A DNA stretch of 64,000 nt, from NCBI GenBank assembly GCA_032158125.1, contig JASKOT010000002.1, forward strand, positions 868,001 to 932,000. The letters are read 5' to 3'. The notes under the pieces were generated by a model, which was not told where the DNA came from, searched no databases, and saw only the letters and a list, made by a program, of their open reading frames with translations. Position numbers and translations under genes: made by a program. The stretch's first letter is position 1. Each line of letters begins with the position of its first letter. This stretch comes from Papiliotrema nemorosa. Taxonomy: Eukaryota; Basidiomycota; Tremellomycetes; Tremellales; Rhynchogastremaceae. Shown one piece after another: positions 16,101-28,986 of the stretch.

Positions 16101-19100
16101 ACAATGCTTTCCTAGGCATGTATCAGGTAAGCACACGTGTCACTGCTGTGAACGGAGCTGAAAATGCCCAGATATTCTCGTCGGAGAATTGGACGACTCC
16201 CCTGTATGCCTTGTTCGAGGCAGAGCTAGAGTGGAAGCAGCAGTGGCTTGCTGCCATCTTTCTCTGCGGCTGGCTCTTGTTTGCTTACGGTGAGGTCGAA
16301 TTCAGACGAGACGCTGATACCCAGCGATCGTGCTGCAGATGTTCATCGCCGTCATCAACGAGGTGAGTCCGCCATCATCGGGCAAGAATGTGGCTGACAA
16401 GACAGAACTTTGCGGTCGCCGAGGAGCAGAAGCGGAAGAGGCAGATAGAAGAGTTCATTCGGAAGAGCGAGCCCGTGTCAAAGCACGTCAGCTGGATTGA
16501 TAGGCTGAATCCGTATCGCTTGATGAGTGCAAATAGACATGCGGTCAAGGTCAACTCGCTTCCCCCCAATCTAGTTTTACCCCTCAAGCAGAGCATCGGA
16601 CCAGATGTTGGAGTCTTACCAGAGAAGGTGAATCTTCCGAGTGTTGCGTAAATTGTGCTCACTGCAGAATCGGGATGGAGAATCCGGTACCAAAGGAGCA
16701 ATGCAAAGATTGTTCGGACGGGGCGACGATGTAGCCACCGTACCTCTGCGACACTTGCGACGTCCCAGACCAAGATCCGCACGAATAGAGGATCTCGACG
16801 ATGACAAGGATGATGATCGCGGACTGTGAGCCTTTCGTTTTCAGTTCAGCTGTAGCTCACCGGATAGGACGGATCTTCTTCCACCAATGAGTGCCGGTCC
16901 CACCACAGATGAGCATCTCGATGCAATGCGTGAAAGACGAAATCAACAAGCCGACTTTATCATGGCCCACCCTAGTTTCGACAGGAGTTTATGGCTTTTC
17001 AAACAGTCCAATCCGATTCGAAAATTCTGTCAAGCATGTGTCGATCCAGCATACGGTGATAGGATCTACGGACGACCTGCGCAACCCATCCTACGGCTGA
17101 TCATGAAGGCCGTTGTGTACTGCGCCATTGTCGCCAGTATCACCATCGCTGGAATCGCTACGCCGGAATATAGGAAACGCTATTACGAGCAACATGGGTT
17201 TCACAGAGGGACATGGTTCGACCTGGTCGAAGTGGGTCTTGGGACGACATTCATCTTGGAAGCACTGATCAAAATCATTGCGGACGGTTTTGTCTTTGCG
17301 CCGAATGCGTACCTGCTCTCACTATGGAACGTGCTCGATTTTTTGATGCTCATGGCACTACTGGTCAACCTGACAACCTCGCTCATATACATCGGAGGTC
17401 TCAGTCGGGTCACGCGAGCATTGAAGGGGTTCAGGGCTTTGCGACTGGTCACTCTTTTCAACCGATTACGAGATACTCTCCATGCGGTCTTATTCGCTGG
17501 AGCGCTGAAGATCTTGGATGCTTCGGTCCTGATGATCCTTTATCTCATACCCTTTGCCGTCTGGGGGTGAGTGAACAGCACGGTGCACGAGGATTCCAAC
17601 TAATACCAGCTTGAACATTTTTTCCGGTTTGTTGTATTACTGCAATGACGATGACGCTTCTGGCAAATCCACCTGTATCAACGAATACTTTGCAGCTCCG
17701 GTGGACCCGACACTGTCATATCTTGTCCCTCGCGTGTGGGCAAACCCGACTCTGACCGAAAGCAAGTGGTCCTTCGATTCGTTTCGAGATTCGCTCCTCA
17801 TCCTCTTTGAGATCGTCTCGCTCGAAGGTTGGATCGACGTCATGGGCAGCGTGATGAATATCACTGGTCGAGATCAACAACCCGAATCGAGTGCTTCTCA
17901 ATGGAATGCGATATTTTTCGTCTTGTTCAACCTGTTCGGAGGAGTCATCATTCTCACCCTTTTCCTTAGGTCAGTCGAACGGTACAATGCCGCGGCTGTG
18001 CTGATGATGCAGCGTGATTATTGGCAACTTTAGCACAAAGTCAGGTGTGGCCCTCCTTACGACTGAGCAGAGACATTGGGTGGATCTGCGTAAATACATC
18101 AGAGCCCAAACACCGTCCCAGCTGCCCAAGACCAAGCCGAGCGGAGGATTAAGGGGGTGGTGCTATGATCGAGCCACGCAGAAACACGGATATTGGTCAA
18201 GAGGTTTCACCGTGATCTACTATATCCATATTCTGCTTCTCATGTGAGCCCTTCCATTAAGCAATGTAGTCGGTGACACTGATCTGCAGGACCGAAGACT
18301 TCTCCAACAACATCTTGACCGACATTCAAGCGGGTGAGTAACGAAGTGGCATCTACGTCCCTTTGCACTGACACGGTCTAGACTGGATATTCCTTTTCCT
18401 GACAATCTTGTATGCCATCGATCTACTGATTCGTTTCTACGGTTTGGGTTTCAACAGTTTCCGCGCAAACGGGTGGAACATCTTCGATGTCATTGTCATC
18501 ACGGGAAGTTTTGCAACTACAGTCCCCGCTCTCCGTGCTGCAAACCAAGGGCAAACGGGGTATACAGTCAATGTGCAGCTGCAAAAGCTATTCCTAGTCG
18601 CGGTCGCCTTCAAGCTGGTCCAAAGGATAGACTCGCTCAATCAGTTGTTTAAAACTTCCGTGTAAGCTATCAGTGACATGAAGCCAGGCTGATAACGTAG
18701 GGCAAGTCTGCCAGCTATCGGAAATCTATTCTTACTTTGGGCGACTCTCTTCCTCTTCTTTGCCATCCTCTTCATCGAGGTCTTTGGCTTGACGAAGATT
18801 GGCAACAATTCCGGGACGAGGTTCCAGAATTACTACTCCTTTGGCAATGCTTTGGTAATGCTTGCTTTCATGTCGACTGGGTAAGCTACCTGCTCATCGG
18901 GAGATGCAAAGTTGACACGGTCAGAGAAGGTTGGAACGGGTACATGCACGACTAGTAAGTCGCCTGAGTCTCTCGTTGTAAGATTACTCACAGACCAGTA
19001 CCGTCTCTTTCCCGAGATGTACAGAGTCGGACAACTACTTCACGTCGGATTGTGGAAGCTCAGCATGGGCTTACGGTCTGTTCATTAGTTGGAACATCAT

Positions 19101-20486
19101 CAGCATGTGGGTCATGCGATCATGAGATCGCTCGCAATGCGCGCTGACACGCACCCAGGTATATCTTCTTGAACATGTTTACCGGTGTGGTCGTCGAATC
19201 ATTCGCCTACGTTTACCAAATGCCAGGCGGAGCTTCTCTGGACCGAGAAGAAATGCGTGAGTGAGATGGTCTTCTAACTTGATCAGCGCTCATGGCTAAG
19301 GAGGTTTCAAGAAGCTCTGGGCAGAGTTCGATACTGGTCGTACTGGATACATCAAGCGGAAAGACTTTGTCCGCTTCTTCTCGGTGAGTAACCGTATCGA
19401 TTGGCCTGGCTTATGTTTCAGCGACTGTCTGGTGTCTTTGAAGTCCGCCTCTACCCAGTCGAGTACACTGTACCTCAACTTCTCCGAAACTCCATTCCGG
19501 ATCCCATTGCAAATTCCTCGGGCAAGCTCCTTGTCGTCACGGGCAAGAAACGGGCAATTGATGTTCGTCGAGTAGAACATCTCATCTCGCAGATAGACTT
19601 CCGTCAAGTCCGGGCCCGCAGACAAGCTTTCGCCAAGTTGTTTCATGAAGCTAGATTGTCGGAAGAGCCCGGAAGAGGGATCAGCTTTACGGCGATGCTC
19701 ATGCTGCTTGCTCATCATAAATTGATCGACGACGAGAAGGCCCTGTTGTGCGTAAACACGCCTGACACTGGTCTCCATGTAGAGGCTGACAGAGACAGGC
19801 TGGATGATCTGCTCATCCGGCGAGAAAAGACGGAACGAGTGACAGATTTGGTGAATCTCGATCGAGTTCGAGGACTGTTGCGGACCATATATTGGCGCCG
19901 TCGATTCCTAGCTTCCCGAGATGAGCGACGAAGGACGCTCAATGCACAGGCGGAGGGTATCCCAGCAATCGTGCTTGACCCTATACCTGCCTCTCCTCCA
20001 ATGGACGACGATCCCAATCCGTTCCAGGATATCGACCTTGCTCGATCTCCCTCTCCTCCCGGCTCGAGAATCCCTTCTCCCGAGCCCCACTCTACGCCTT
20101 TCGTCCGGGGCACATCACCAGATTACACTGCGGAGAATGCGATGTTGGGAGGCAGAGGGCGGGGATACGGTCATTCACCCACTTTATCTGTATCGACATT
20201 GCCCAGGATGTCGGGTCTCAGCAGGCGAAGCAGCAACGCAAGTATGCTTTCAGAGGAAGATGCGCATAATAGGGCGTGAGTTGAAGTCTGGCGCTATGGG
20301 TCATTGCACTGACAGATAGGGATTCGCCAATGAGCGAGGGACCGCCTAGCCCCAGTGAGGGATTCATGGAGTCCATGGCTACATCGATGTGGGGCGGTGA
20401 GTCTGGCAACTTTACGCGGTACAAGTGCTGATGTCCAAGATATGATGCGAGATGCAGTAGAGGACGAAGAAGGCAATTCGAGGTGA
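13193..20486 (+). CDS. CCH1: Voltage-gated-type calcium channel alpha subunit Cch1
   Basis: A very large gene with roughly twenty short introns. About 265 residues of Ser/Pro-rich N-terminus precede four six-helix repeats. Pore regions can be read in each: [20 protein letters not shown] (I), [15 protein letters not shown] followed by [12 protein letters not shown] (II), [20 protein letters not shown] (III) and [11 protein letters not shown] followed by EGWNGYMH (IV). The repeat III voltage sensor is well charged ([20 protein letters not shown]); those of II and IV are poor in Arg/Lys. After repeat IV comes an EF-hand-like segment ([21 protein letters not shown]) and a Ser/Pro-rich cytoplasmic tail. 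In fungi Cch1 works with Mid1 in the plasma membrane as the high-affinity calcium uptake channel, feeding calcineurin signalling; it is needed for growth at low calcium and stress survival. It converges on FAB1 with 231 bases between stops. Confidence 0.96.
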
Positions 20487-20717
20487 TCGATAACGAATCT
20501 GACGAGAACTATTGAAGGGTTAGCTAGTATATGGTCAGGACGACCGTTGAGTTTAGAATGTAGCATAGAATCACCCCGCACAACGACATGACGCAACATG
20601 ATATTACGACATGGTCACACAGCATACATCAGGGCCCGAAACAGAAGGACTCTCTAGAGGATATCTACCAAGATCGTTATCATCAAAATTGGGTTATCAA
20701 ATTGTCGTGCAACACAA

Positions 20718-23700
20718 TCAAGTCATCATACTTGTCCCTTCATCCTCGACGGCAGCCTCCTCAGTGCCCTTCTTGCTCCACCGATCGGGCACAGAGGGAA
20801 AGTAGAACTTTTCCATGGCTGTCCTGAACCTAGTCTTGTCTGACACGAGTCAGCAATAGCCAAAGCGTCATCACCCAGGGCCGACTCACATTGTTTAGGC
20901 GTGACGATGGTGGGTTCGCCTTTACCTGCTCCACCAAGGAATGTCGAGTCCTTTACCCACGACTCCAGCTTCTTATCCCTAGGATAGTCAGATGGATCCT
21001 GCTATACGTAAAGTGAGCTCACCAGGTGAAGGTGCGGATATAGTCGACTATTCCCACTACCAATTCGTGCTTTTCAGAGTCAACTCCGACCACAAGCGAA
21101 TAATCCATCACGTTTAAGTTGGACAAGAATAGTGCTGCTCATCAGTGGTGAGGGCAACGATCTAGTGCGTTTACTGACTATCGTTGAACAGGGCTGATCT
21201 CAGAATACGCTTGGAATGTTCGCGCAGATACAGCGGATGTTTGTAAACCACTAGATCGTCAGCCCGAATATAACTGTACTCTCGACTCACACTCCATGAG
21301 ATTCTCGTCAAGGCTTTCTGTCAGCTACAGCCATTGCAATCCAGATCAAAAAGCTCACAGGACCTCGTTCACTCTGCCAGTAGGTTGAATCAGTCTATTC
21401 CTCGTGCTGCCCTTCAGATCGTAAATCTAAGCCATCAGCTGGTCCCACGAGAAGATCCGGCACGGCTGACCTTTGAGAACCGTCTCTCGTAGAAAAGGTT
21501 TTCCATGACCAGCACATTCATCCGCATCGCTCTGCCCGTAGTGGCATTCCTGTAGCCAATCTTGAAAAACCCGTAAATCTTGGCAAGAGCCGTAGGTCGT
21601 TGTCCTTGAATAGCATTTTTCGTATATTCGAAGTAAGCAGGGGCAAACTTGGTAAGAGCGTCCATCTCGAGTCGGGAGATCTCTTTGGCGATGAACCGAT
21701 CATCTGTACATCAGCTAAGGGATCAAAGGGGAGACACCGACTGGCCTTTCGTCTTGAGGAAAGCAGAACCAGACTTGCCGCCGGATGCGTCGAATTGAAC
21801 ACATCTAGCAAGCGACTCTACAAAGCTATCTTCACATTCACACGCCGCTCGGAGTGCGGCAAAACGCTCCGCAAAAAAGATTCGGCAGAAGATGGTCGAT
21901 CCACCCGTCTCGAAGTCTAGTCAATCAGCTTGACCTAGAGCTCAAGTGTTGATACAGCTACTCACCATACTTCAGATGCGTCCCACCCTCCCGCTTGCTC
22001 GGGTCATCGGTCTCTACAGCTTCATCCAACGAGACGATATCCCAAGTCGAGGCGCGATCCACGGCTGCAGACTCATCCGGCATGAAAGACTCTACTTTTC
22101 TGCCCGAGGCAAACTTGTTGTTCTTCATTTTCTCTCGATAAGGCTTCGAACTGAGCGTAAACGCTATAATACTGGTCGGTTCGTTTTCCCTGATAATCAC
22201 CCTCGAGTCGGTGAAGAGGTGTTCCGCCGCAGATCTGCCATCAGCGACCTTCAAAGCAGAGTGATGCGGACTCACAAGGGATACTCGAGTGGAGAGTATT
22301 CGCCCGCCCTGAACGCCCATAGTCCAGTCAAAGTCTTAAGAATGGATGATCGCTCTCCGCCACCTGAGCTCATTTCGCTCTCGGACATTTGACCCATTTG
22401 GCTCATCTCCTTGTTTGACTCGTCTGCCGTCCCTGGATCTGCCGACAATTGCGGTGTGACAGGGACAGAAGGTAAAGGTGCGCTGGTCTCGAATTGAGGA
22501 AGCTCAATCTGGAGTCGATCCGTGAACGACATTTCTGACCGAGCATCGCTCAGTATCGAACCCGCATTGACCGAAGAGCCCGACGCGGAAATGGGTATTC
22601 CTGCGCTACTGGATACAGCATCTGAGGAAACGCTCGCTTGCACCGGAACCTCCAACGAAGGCGCCGGCAAAATCTCAGGCACTTTGAGCGGAGACTTCTT
22701 GCTTGCCTTTCCAGGTGAAGACATTTTCTGTCGAGCCGTTGTGGAGTCCACCGAATCATCGGATCCAGCCTCGTCTTCCTCGTTGTCTGCTTCCGACGAG
22801 CTGCAATCCGACTCGTCCCGAAAAGCGTCTCGAACATTGTCAAACACTTGTACCTTGACTTTTGTGGCGATGACTGGTCGAGCTCGTTTGGTTCTCGCAA
22901 ATGCGTTGCGTCGAGCACGTTGCTTGTCGGCTTCTTCGGATAATCGGTCGAAATGACGAGCAATCGAGGTAACCCGACTGGAACCAAAGTTGCGTCGCGC
23001 GGCTGAGCGGATGAGACCAGGTGAAGTCCGTCCCGAGGGTACTTCCAAGGATCGGCTGGCCCTTCCTTTGCCATTCATACGAGGTTTGTCAGTACCGCTC
23101 ATCCTCGAAGGTCCTGCCGAAGCCTGTCTCTCTGGGGATGTCCGGCCTGATTTCGGTGGAGTGGAGGGCGCCGTCGAGACCTTCGATCTGCCGCCACGTG
23201 AGAAGTAATCCATTTGCGCGCCTCCTACTGAGCGTCGTCCGTGCATTGACGGGATCCGGGAAGCGTTGGCCGCATAACTTCTATCACCATCCGACAATAG
23301 ACCAGGCTTGGACATCTCTCGATGTCGAACAGGAGGCTGCTCGGTCCGCCCCCGCCTAAGTCGCGGTCGAACGGCCGGGAAGACGTCACTGTCGGACCCC
23401 TCTTGATCTTGAACTCGATGGCTTGAACGGCGTACCGAAGCGGCCGACCTGGGCCTCTCGCCCAGAGTGCTCGGTGACCTCTCAAAGGGTCCTCGAGAGC
23501 TTTCCTGCTGAAAGCGTTTGATCATGTCGGCGACGCTGCATCTGTTCAGCCGCTGCTCGGTGGAGAAGAGCGCAACTCACCTGGGTGTGGGCCTGCTTCT
23601 GCGGGGCAGTTTCGAGACAAAGTGGTTTGCATCCGTGTCCATACCGCTCGATTCGACAGCATCTGACCGGGGCATCCGTAACAAAGGAGCTGGCATGTCT

Positions 23701-26700
23701 GCTCGGGGCATTGCCGATATCGTCGAATCAGAGTCGTACTCGCGTGAAGGTGTCTGCGGCCCAGACAATGGATTCTTCACAGGCGATGTGAGGCCTGCGA
23801 TAGGTGTTACTCCATCACTCGAAGATACAGTAGATGGAGGAAGTAGCAAAGAAGGTTCCTCCAATACTGGCGGTTCCTCATTCGCAGGCGTGGTCATGGT
23901 AGTAGAGGGCTCGGATTCGACTTCACCCGACTTTGTCTCCTTTTCGTCGGCTTCGGATACAGTCAACCCAGCCACGTTCCGGTCGAGCGAGTTGAAGACG
24001 TCTTGATTAGCAAAGAGACGTTTGAGATGCGTGGCCGTCACTTGCGATTAGCTATCGAATGGGAAGAAGACTCACTCCTTCGAAGATCCTTTTCGGAAGG
24101 CATGAAGGCTTTCTCGATATCGGCAAAGTCAGTACTAGAGGTCAGCTCGAGAAACAGCGCCGAATCTTGTCACCTACTCCCACTGCACGACCTTGTCTTG
24201 CAAAGATCGCAATACGGTATTCAAGGCGAGGACATCGGTCATCGGGGTAAGCTTGTACGTCCGATTTAAAAGATTGACCATTTCTTCTCGGTCCGCTACG
24301 GCTCTCGATAACATACTCTCCAGCGCCGCCTTAAGCAACGTGACCTAGAGTGTCAGCTGCAAATCTTCATCACGGCGAAGCATACCTTTTCAGGCTGAAC
24401 AATCTCGTAATCGATACTTCGAAGCCGGAATAAGATAGAATCGAAGAATGCCGCATTCTTGTGTAATGCACTCTCGTATTCTCTGTTTTTCAGAACGACC
24501 TTTGTCTCCGCCTTGACCTGCAATTGGATCGACGGTCGATGCGGCTCGAAAAGGTCGATCTTTTCATTGTGAATGCGGATGGCCAGGTTCCGATGGGCAA
24601 AGTAGCGGATCTGATCCCGATAAGCATCATGGGGACAGGCGAATCCGGCTGAAGCTTCGGGAGGGTAGAAGCAATGCTCAAGGTACGTTCCCCAAGACAT
24701 CCTCCAACTCTCCTCTCGCAAAATGGTCGTAGGAGAAGGCGTAGCGCATTGCCGGCAGTAGCTCCAGGTGATAATGCGATCTTCGTGTCCTGGCGATGGA
24801 CAGGGGAACTGATCCATGGCGATTTGCAGCCTCCGTTCTCCATGCACCAAGAGCTGAAAGTGAAAGAGCATCAAGCGCTCACAGGTGCCTTTTGTACACC
24901 GCTTCCCAGCATCTGCCGTGAGACTCTCCAAAAACTGTCCCACGGTCAAGTCGTCGGGCTGATAAAAGTTGATGGCGTGAAGACTGGGCTCGACACAGGG
25001 CTTTTCCGCTCCTTCGCAGCTGAGCGAGAAAAGATATACAATCCCCTGGTAATCTTCTGGTCGCAGCGTTGCAGTGTGACGGCGAGTATACCACTGCCAC
25101 ATTTTGAGTTGTTCCGCATGCTCATGCTCTACTTGGGCTATCGCGCTTTCTCGCGAAATCTCTTCCGGCTTGCGCAAGACACGATATGGGTCTCGAGTCG
25201 CATCTCTGGACAACGTACTGGCGGCGGGAACGGTGCTCATGGCGGTACTGCTGGGCATCTCCGAGATGACCGATTCAGTCTTCTCCATGAGCGAGCTGGA
25301 TGCCGGGACCGATTGTGCTTCGACCTCGGCAGGAACAGGCTTAATCGTTTCGGCCGCTTTGGTCTCTTCCTGTAGAATTTGCGCGGCCTCTTCGTCATCT
25401 CGGTGCTTGCGCAAGGTGAATAGCTGTCGATCCAGCTCTGCCATCCTCGCAAGGGGAGCTGGAGGAGGATAGCGTATTGCTGCAGAAGCTGATAATGCCG
25501 TTGTGAGGTAGGGTTGGAGGGACTTTGCAATCTCTTTAGTCCTGTCGAGCGCTTCCAGTCGTTGTATCCGCCTTTCTTCGTCTTCCTCCGGCGCGAGAGA
25601 CTTGGGAGTGGGCGGCACGCCATCGGGGACGACGGACGCCTTGGGAGTCACCGGTGATCCATGATGTGTACTCTCCTTGGCAAGCAAAGTATCGAGCAGC
25701 TCTTGGTAAGCCTGGGGCATTGACGGATGAGGTGGAAGTGTGTTATGCTCGTCACTGTAGAGTATGACCTCATTGCGGAAGTGACACGCAACAAGTGACA
25801 TAAAGTCGGCAACAACTTTGACTTTGCGGAGCGTTTCCAAGGTCCCACCTCGCAAGAGCAAGGTGGCGCCGTAGTCGGGGTGACATCCTTCAAATCGCAT
25901 CAACGTCTTCCGGCGACCCGGAATCAGTTCATGCTCGAAAGTCTGGATCTGAAACTCGGCACAGCGCCCTAGTCTTGGTTCGAGGGCAAGTCGATCCATC
26001 GAAGCAACAACATCAGCCTGAGTGCATCGAGCGACTTGATGAATTGCCGATACCTTGACACCTCGAGCGACCGCCAGATTGGCCTCTAGCAGATATTCGA
26101 GGGCGATTCTCGATACCGCTCTCTCCGCTAGGACGATATGAGGTCGCACATCAATGATACGTCTTGTCAGAAGTCGAAGATAATCCTTCTCCTGCGCAAG
26201 AATGGGATCCAAGGACATGAACTGGTTTTCCACTCGATGATAGTCTAGTGGAAACGTGACTACCATGATTCGAGGGTTAACCAACCTCCTCGGCATAGCC
26301 TTGTGCGCCACATTTTTCGTAATGACAATGCCGTCGACGTATTCCGAGTCGCTAATCTTCCCACCGGGCACCTTTTTGACCTTTACATATGCTCGGACAT
26401 CGATAGAATCGCCTGCGCGGACGTTGGGTTGGATGCTGCTCGAGACCTTGAGCAACAGGCGGCTAAGCGTACAATGCCATTCTGCTGGGCAAGGCAGATC
26501 GGCTCGATGTATGGCTTGCTCGAGCATCGTGTTGAAATGCATCAAACTTGCACCAGCCAACACTTCAGGTCGATGTGCAAACGAATGCGATCTGGCGCGC
26601 CATAGACCTTCCTTCTTCTCTGAATCGAGCAGAGCCGTGAGTCCGCCTTGACTCGCTCTTGAGCTGAGTCTGGTTCGCAGTATCAAGGGGACATTCGAAT

Positions 26701-28458
26701 CCATCCTGGTCAGCGGGTGTCGCGCGTCCTGTCCACCGTCCGTCGATATCGTATCGGTTCGAGGGAACTCTACACGTTTCGATTTTCCATGTCTCGTATC
26801 TACCCGTAAGGGCGTAGTACTGGGTGGACTCCGGGGCGAAGGACTGCCTGGACTGCCTGACGCCGCATCCGAGCTTTGCAAGTCTTGACTTTTCGCATCG
26901 TCGTCCATCGGTCGTCTGAAGGGCGCAGCGGTATTGGGTCTCCTATCCCACATGTCATCTTCGTCTTCATCTGACCCCTCGCCATACTGTGTATAAGGCT
27001 CGTCATCGTCATCCCGCCATCGAGTCGGAACTGAGCTTTCGTCGATGGCGGCGAGGCTGTCGTTCGGGTGCGAAGTGAACAGTTGACTGGCCGCGAACGG
27101 CGACTTGGCATAAGGCAACTCAGGGGATATCGCGGCGTCCAGAAATGCTCTGTCGGAGAGACTGGGCTTTCGCGCTAGAGTCGAGACGGAATTGATAGAA
27201 CGTCGATCATCGTCATCCGCATGATCGTCCTTGTACTCTTCCATGATTTGCAAGCATAAATTGCACACTCGTACCGCTCCTTCCTGACCGAAACGCCTTG
27301 CCCCGATGATGTTGGATGCACAGCGACTGCAGAAGATCTGCCCACAGATTCGGCAATGATGTTTCCGTCTCCACGCCGTGAATACCTGCATCATCAGCAA
27401 CGCATACTGTCGCTCAATGGCCGTGTGGTTCTCACAGATTTACAATCGTAACATTCCTTGCAATGCTCATCGGCCATCCAATAATGCTTACTGAGCCCTT
27501 CTCCTCTCATCCGCCTTATCAACCGACTGACACTATTCGGCTTCTTTGCAAAGCCCAAGCTCCTCACACTCCTCGTATCGTCTGTCCCCAATGGAAATCC
27601 AGGTACATAAGATGCATTCTGGCTTAATTCCGCATTCGCAGCGATCATCGCCGAGAGTGAAATCGAAGAAGGGGATTCAGGGAGGGTAGCGATTGATGAA
27701 CGACGTAGTCGCGCAGTGGGGTTGATAGACCTGGAAGAGGAGATGGACGGCGCGAAATGTGCTCGATGGGTTATTCGAGGTGGAATGGAGGGTGAGAATG
27801 TTTCGTCTGCGGTGAAAGTGGTAGGTTTGGTAATTTGAGCTTGGACGGTGGTAGTGACTGAGGTGACGGGTGATATGGTGACTTGAGCCGGGGCAGCACC
27901 ACTTGGACGCCATTTCCTCTCGGCAGGGGGTACAAGTCGACGAGTCGGTCGAGAGGATGTAGCCACTGATGGGAGACTAGAAGAGCTGCTAGCTGAATGA
28001 TTGGTCGTTGATGGCGGGCGGAGGGATCGAGAATTGGTAGTCGTTGTAGGTGACGGCCTGGAAGCTGCGGGGACTTCAGGTATGGAGAGCGTCGGAGGAG
28101 CAGGAATCAGTGGTCCAGACGAGGGCACGCTCGATTGTCTCTGCGCCGTCCTTTTCCTTTCTGCCTCGACTATAGCCTGAGCTTCCGTCGGTTGTGCGTT
28201 GATACTCGAAGTGGGTGCCGGTCGAGTTGAGTCGGGTGAAAGAACAGGAGCCATCGGTCCTTTGTCCACCTTGGGCGCTGTCGTACCATTCTGCGTGATT
28301 ACCGTCGAGGCTAGTAGGGTGTTCCTGACTTTGGAGAATAGAGCAGGGAGAAGTCCAGGTTCGGGCTCATCTTCGAATGGATTTGGAAATGTGGTCAGGT
28401 TGGAGGAGGGTTGAGGTCGGGCTGACGAGGATGAAATGGAGGGAGGTATCGACTCCAT
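20718..28458 (-). CDS. FAB1: Phosphatidylinositol-3-phosphate 5-kinase Fab1/PIKfyve
   Basis: A giant gene running down from the ATG at 28456-28458; an upstream TTG in the same frame is not a start. Domains in order: a ~310-residue Ser/Thr/Pro-rich N-terminus; a FYVE zinc finger ([14 protein letters not shown], then [17 protein letters not shown], ending RVCNLC) split by an intron at 27401-27450; a CCT/TCP1-like domain ([34 protein letters not shown]); the Cys/His-rich Fab1 region ([33 protein letters not shown]); a long disordered acidic and Ser-rich stretch of about 600 residues; and a C-terminal PIP kinase domain with [10 protein letters not shown] and [12 protein letters not shown] intact. 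It makes PI(3,5)P2 on endosome and vacuole membranes, controlling vacuole size and retrograde traffic. The open stretches at 22272-24041 look like independent genes but are exons of FAB1: frame and splice sites connect both sides. Confidence 0.95.
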
Positions 28459-28986
28459 CGCGGCTCCTCCAGATATCAATAATATCTAACTGCGATCACA
28501 CTGTGGGGCAAGCAGAGCGTGGCAAGAGTCCAGCATACTGCCTTGGGAGGATGGGATGAATCAATGATACCTATCAACAATGCTTCTCGTTATGACTTCG
28601 GTTGACGCGTTCGGCCATTATTACTCCGAGATCTCTCAAGCCAACAACAGCGCTTCATGATCTCGAATTTGCAAATCACAACTCCTCTGCCAGCTCGATC
28701 TACAGGCAGAGAGAAGCGAACAGCTACAGACTGGTTTGGCTGTCGCCCGAAATCGGATGAGACCCTTCCTCGCCTCGAGAGCTAGATCCACTAGAAAAGC
28801 CTGCAACAAATGTGGCACGCCCTGCCAGGGTTGGCCATCCAGATCTTTGCGTTCACATACTTGATTACATGCTGTCGAAACATGGCAACAGTCAGGCATT
28901 ACCTCAGCTTTCTAATGGATCGGCTCGTATCTTCAGCATCGCTCCTCTCGTAACCATCGTTCTCCCCTCCACTGCCACGATTCACT
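28459..28986. other. Intergenic, no gene seen
   Basis: This stretch lies between the FAB1 start and the stop of the next minus-strand gene. No coding signal or RNA gene was recognised. It must contain the FAB1 promoter. Confidence 0.4.

Noticed and set aside
22272..24041. Separate gene for the long Ser-rich frames at 22272-23525 and 23577-24041
   Set aside because: Splice sites on both sides join these frames to the FAB1 N-terminal part and to the PIP kinase exons; they are the disordered middle of Fab1.
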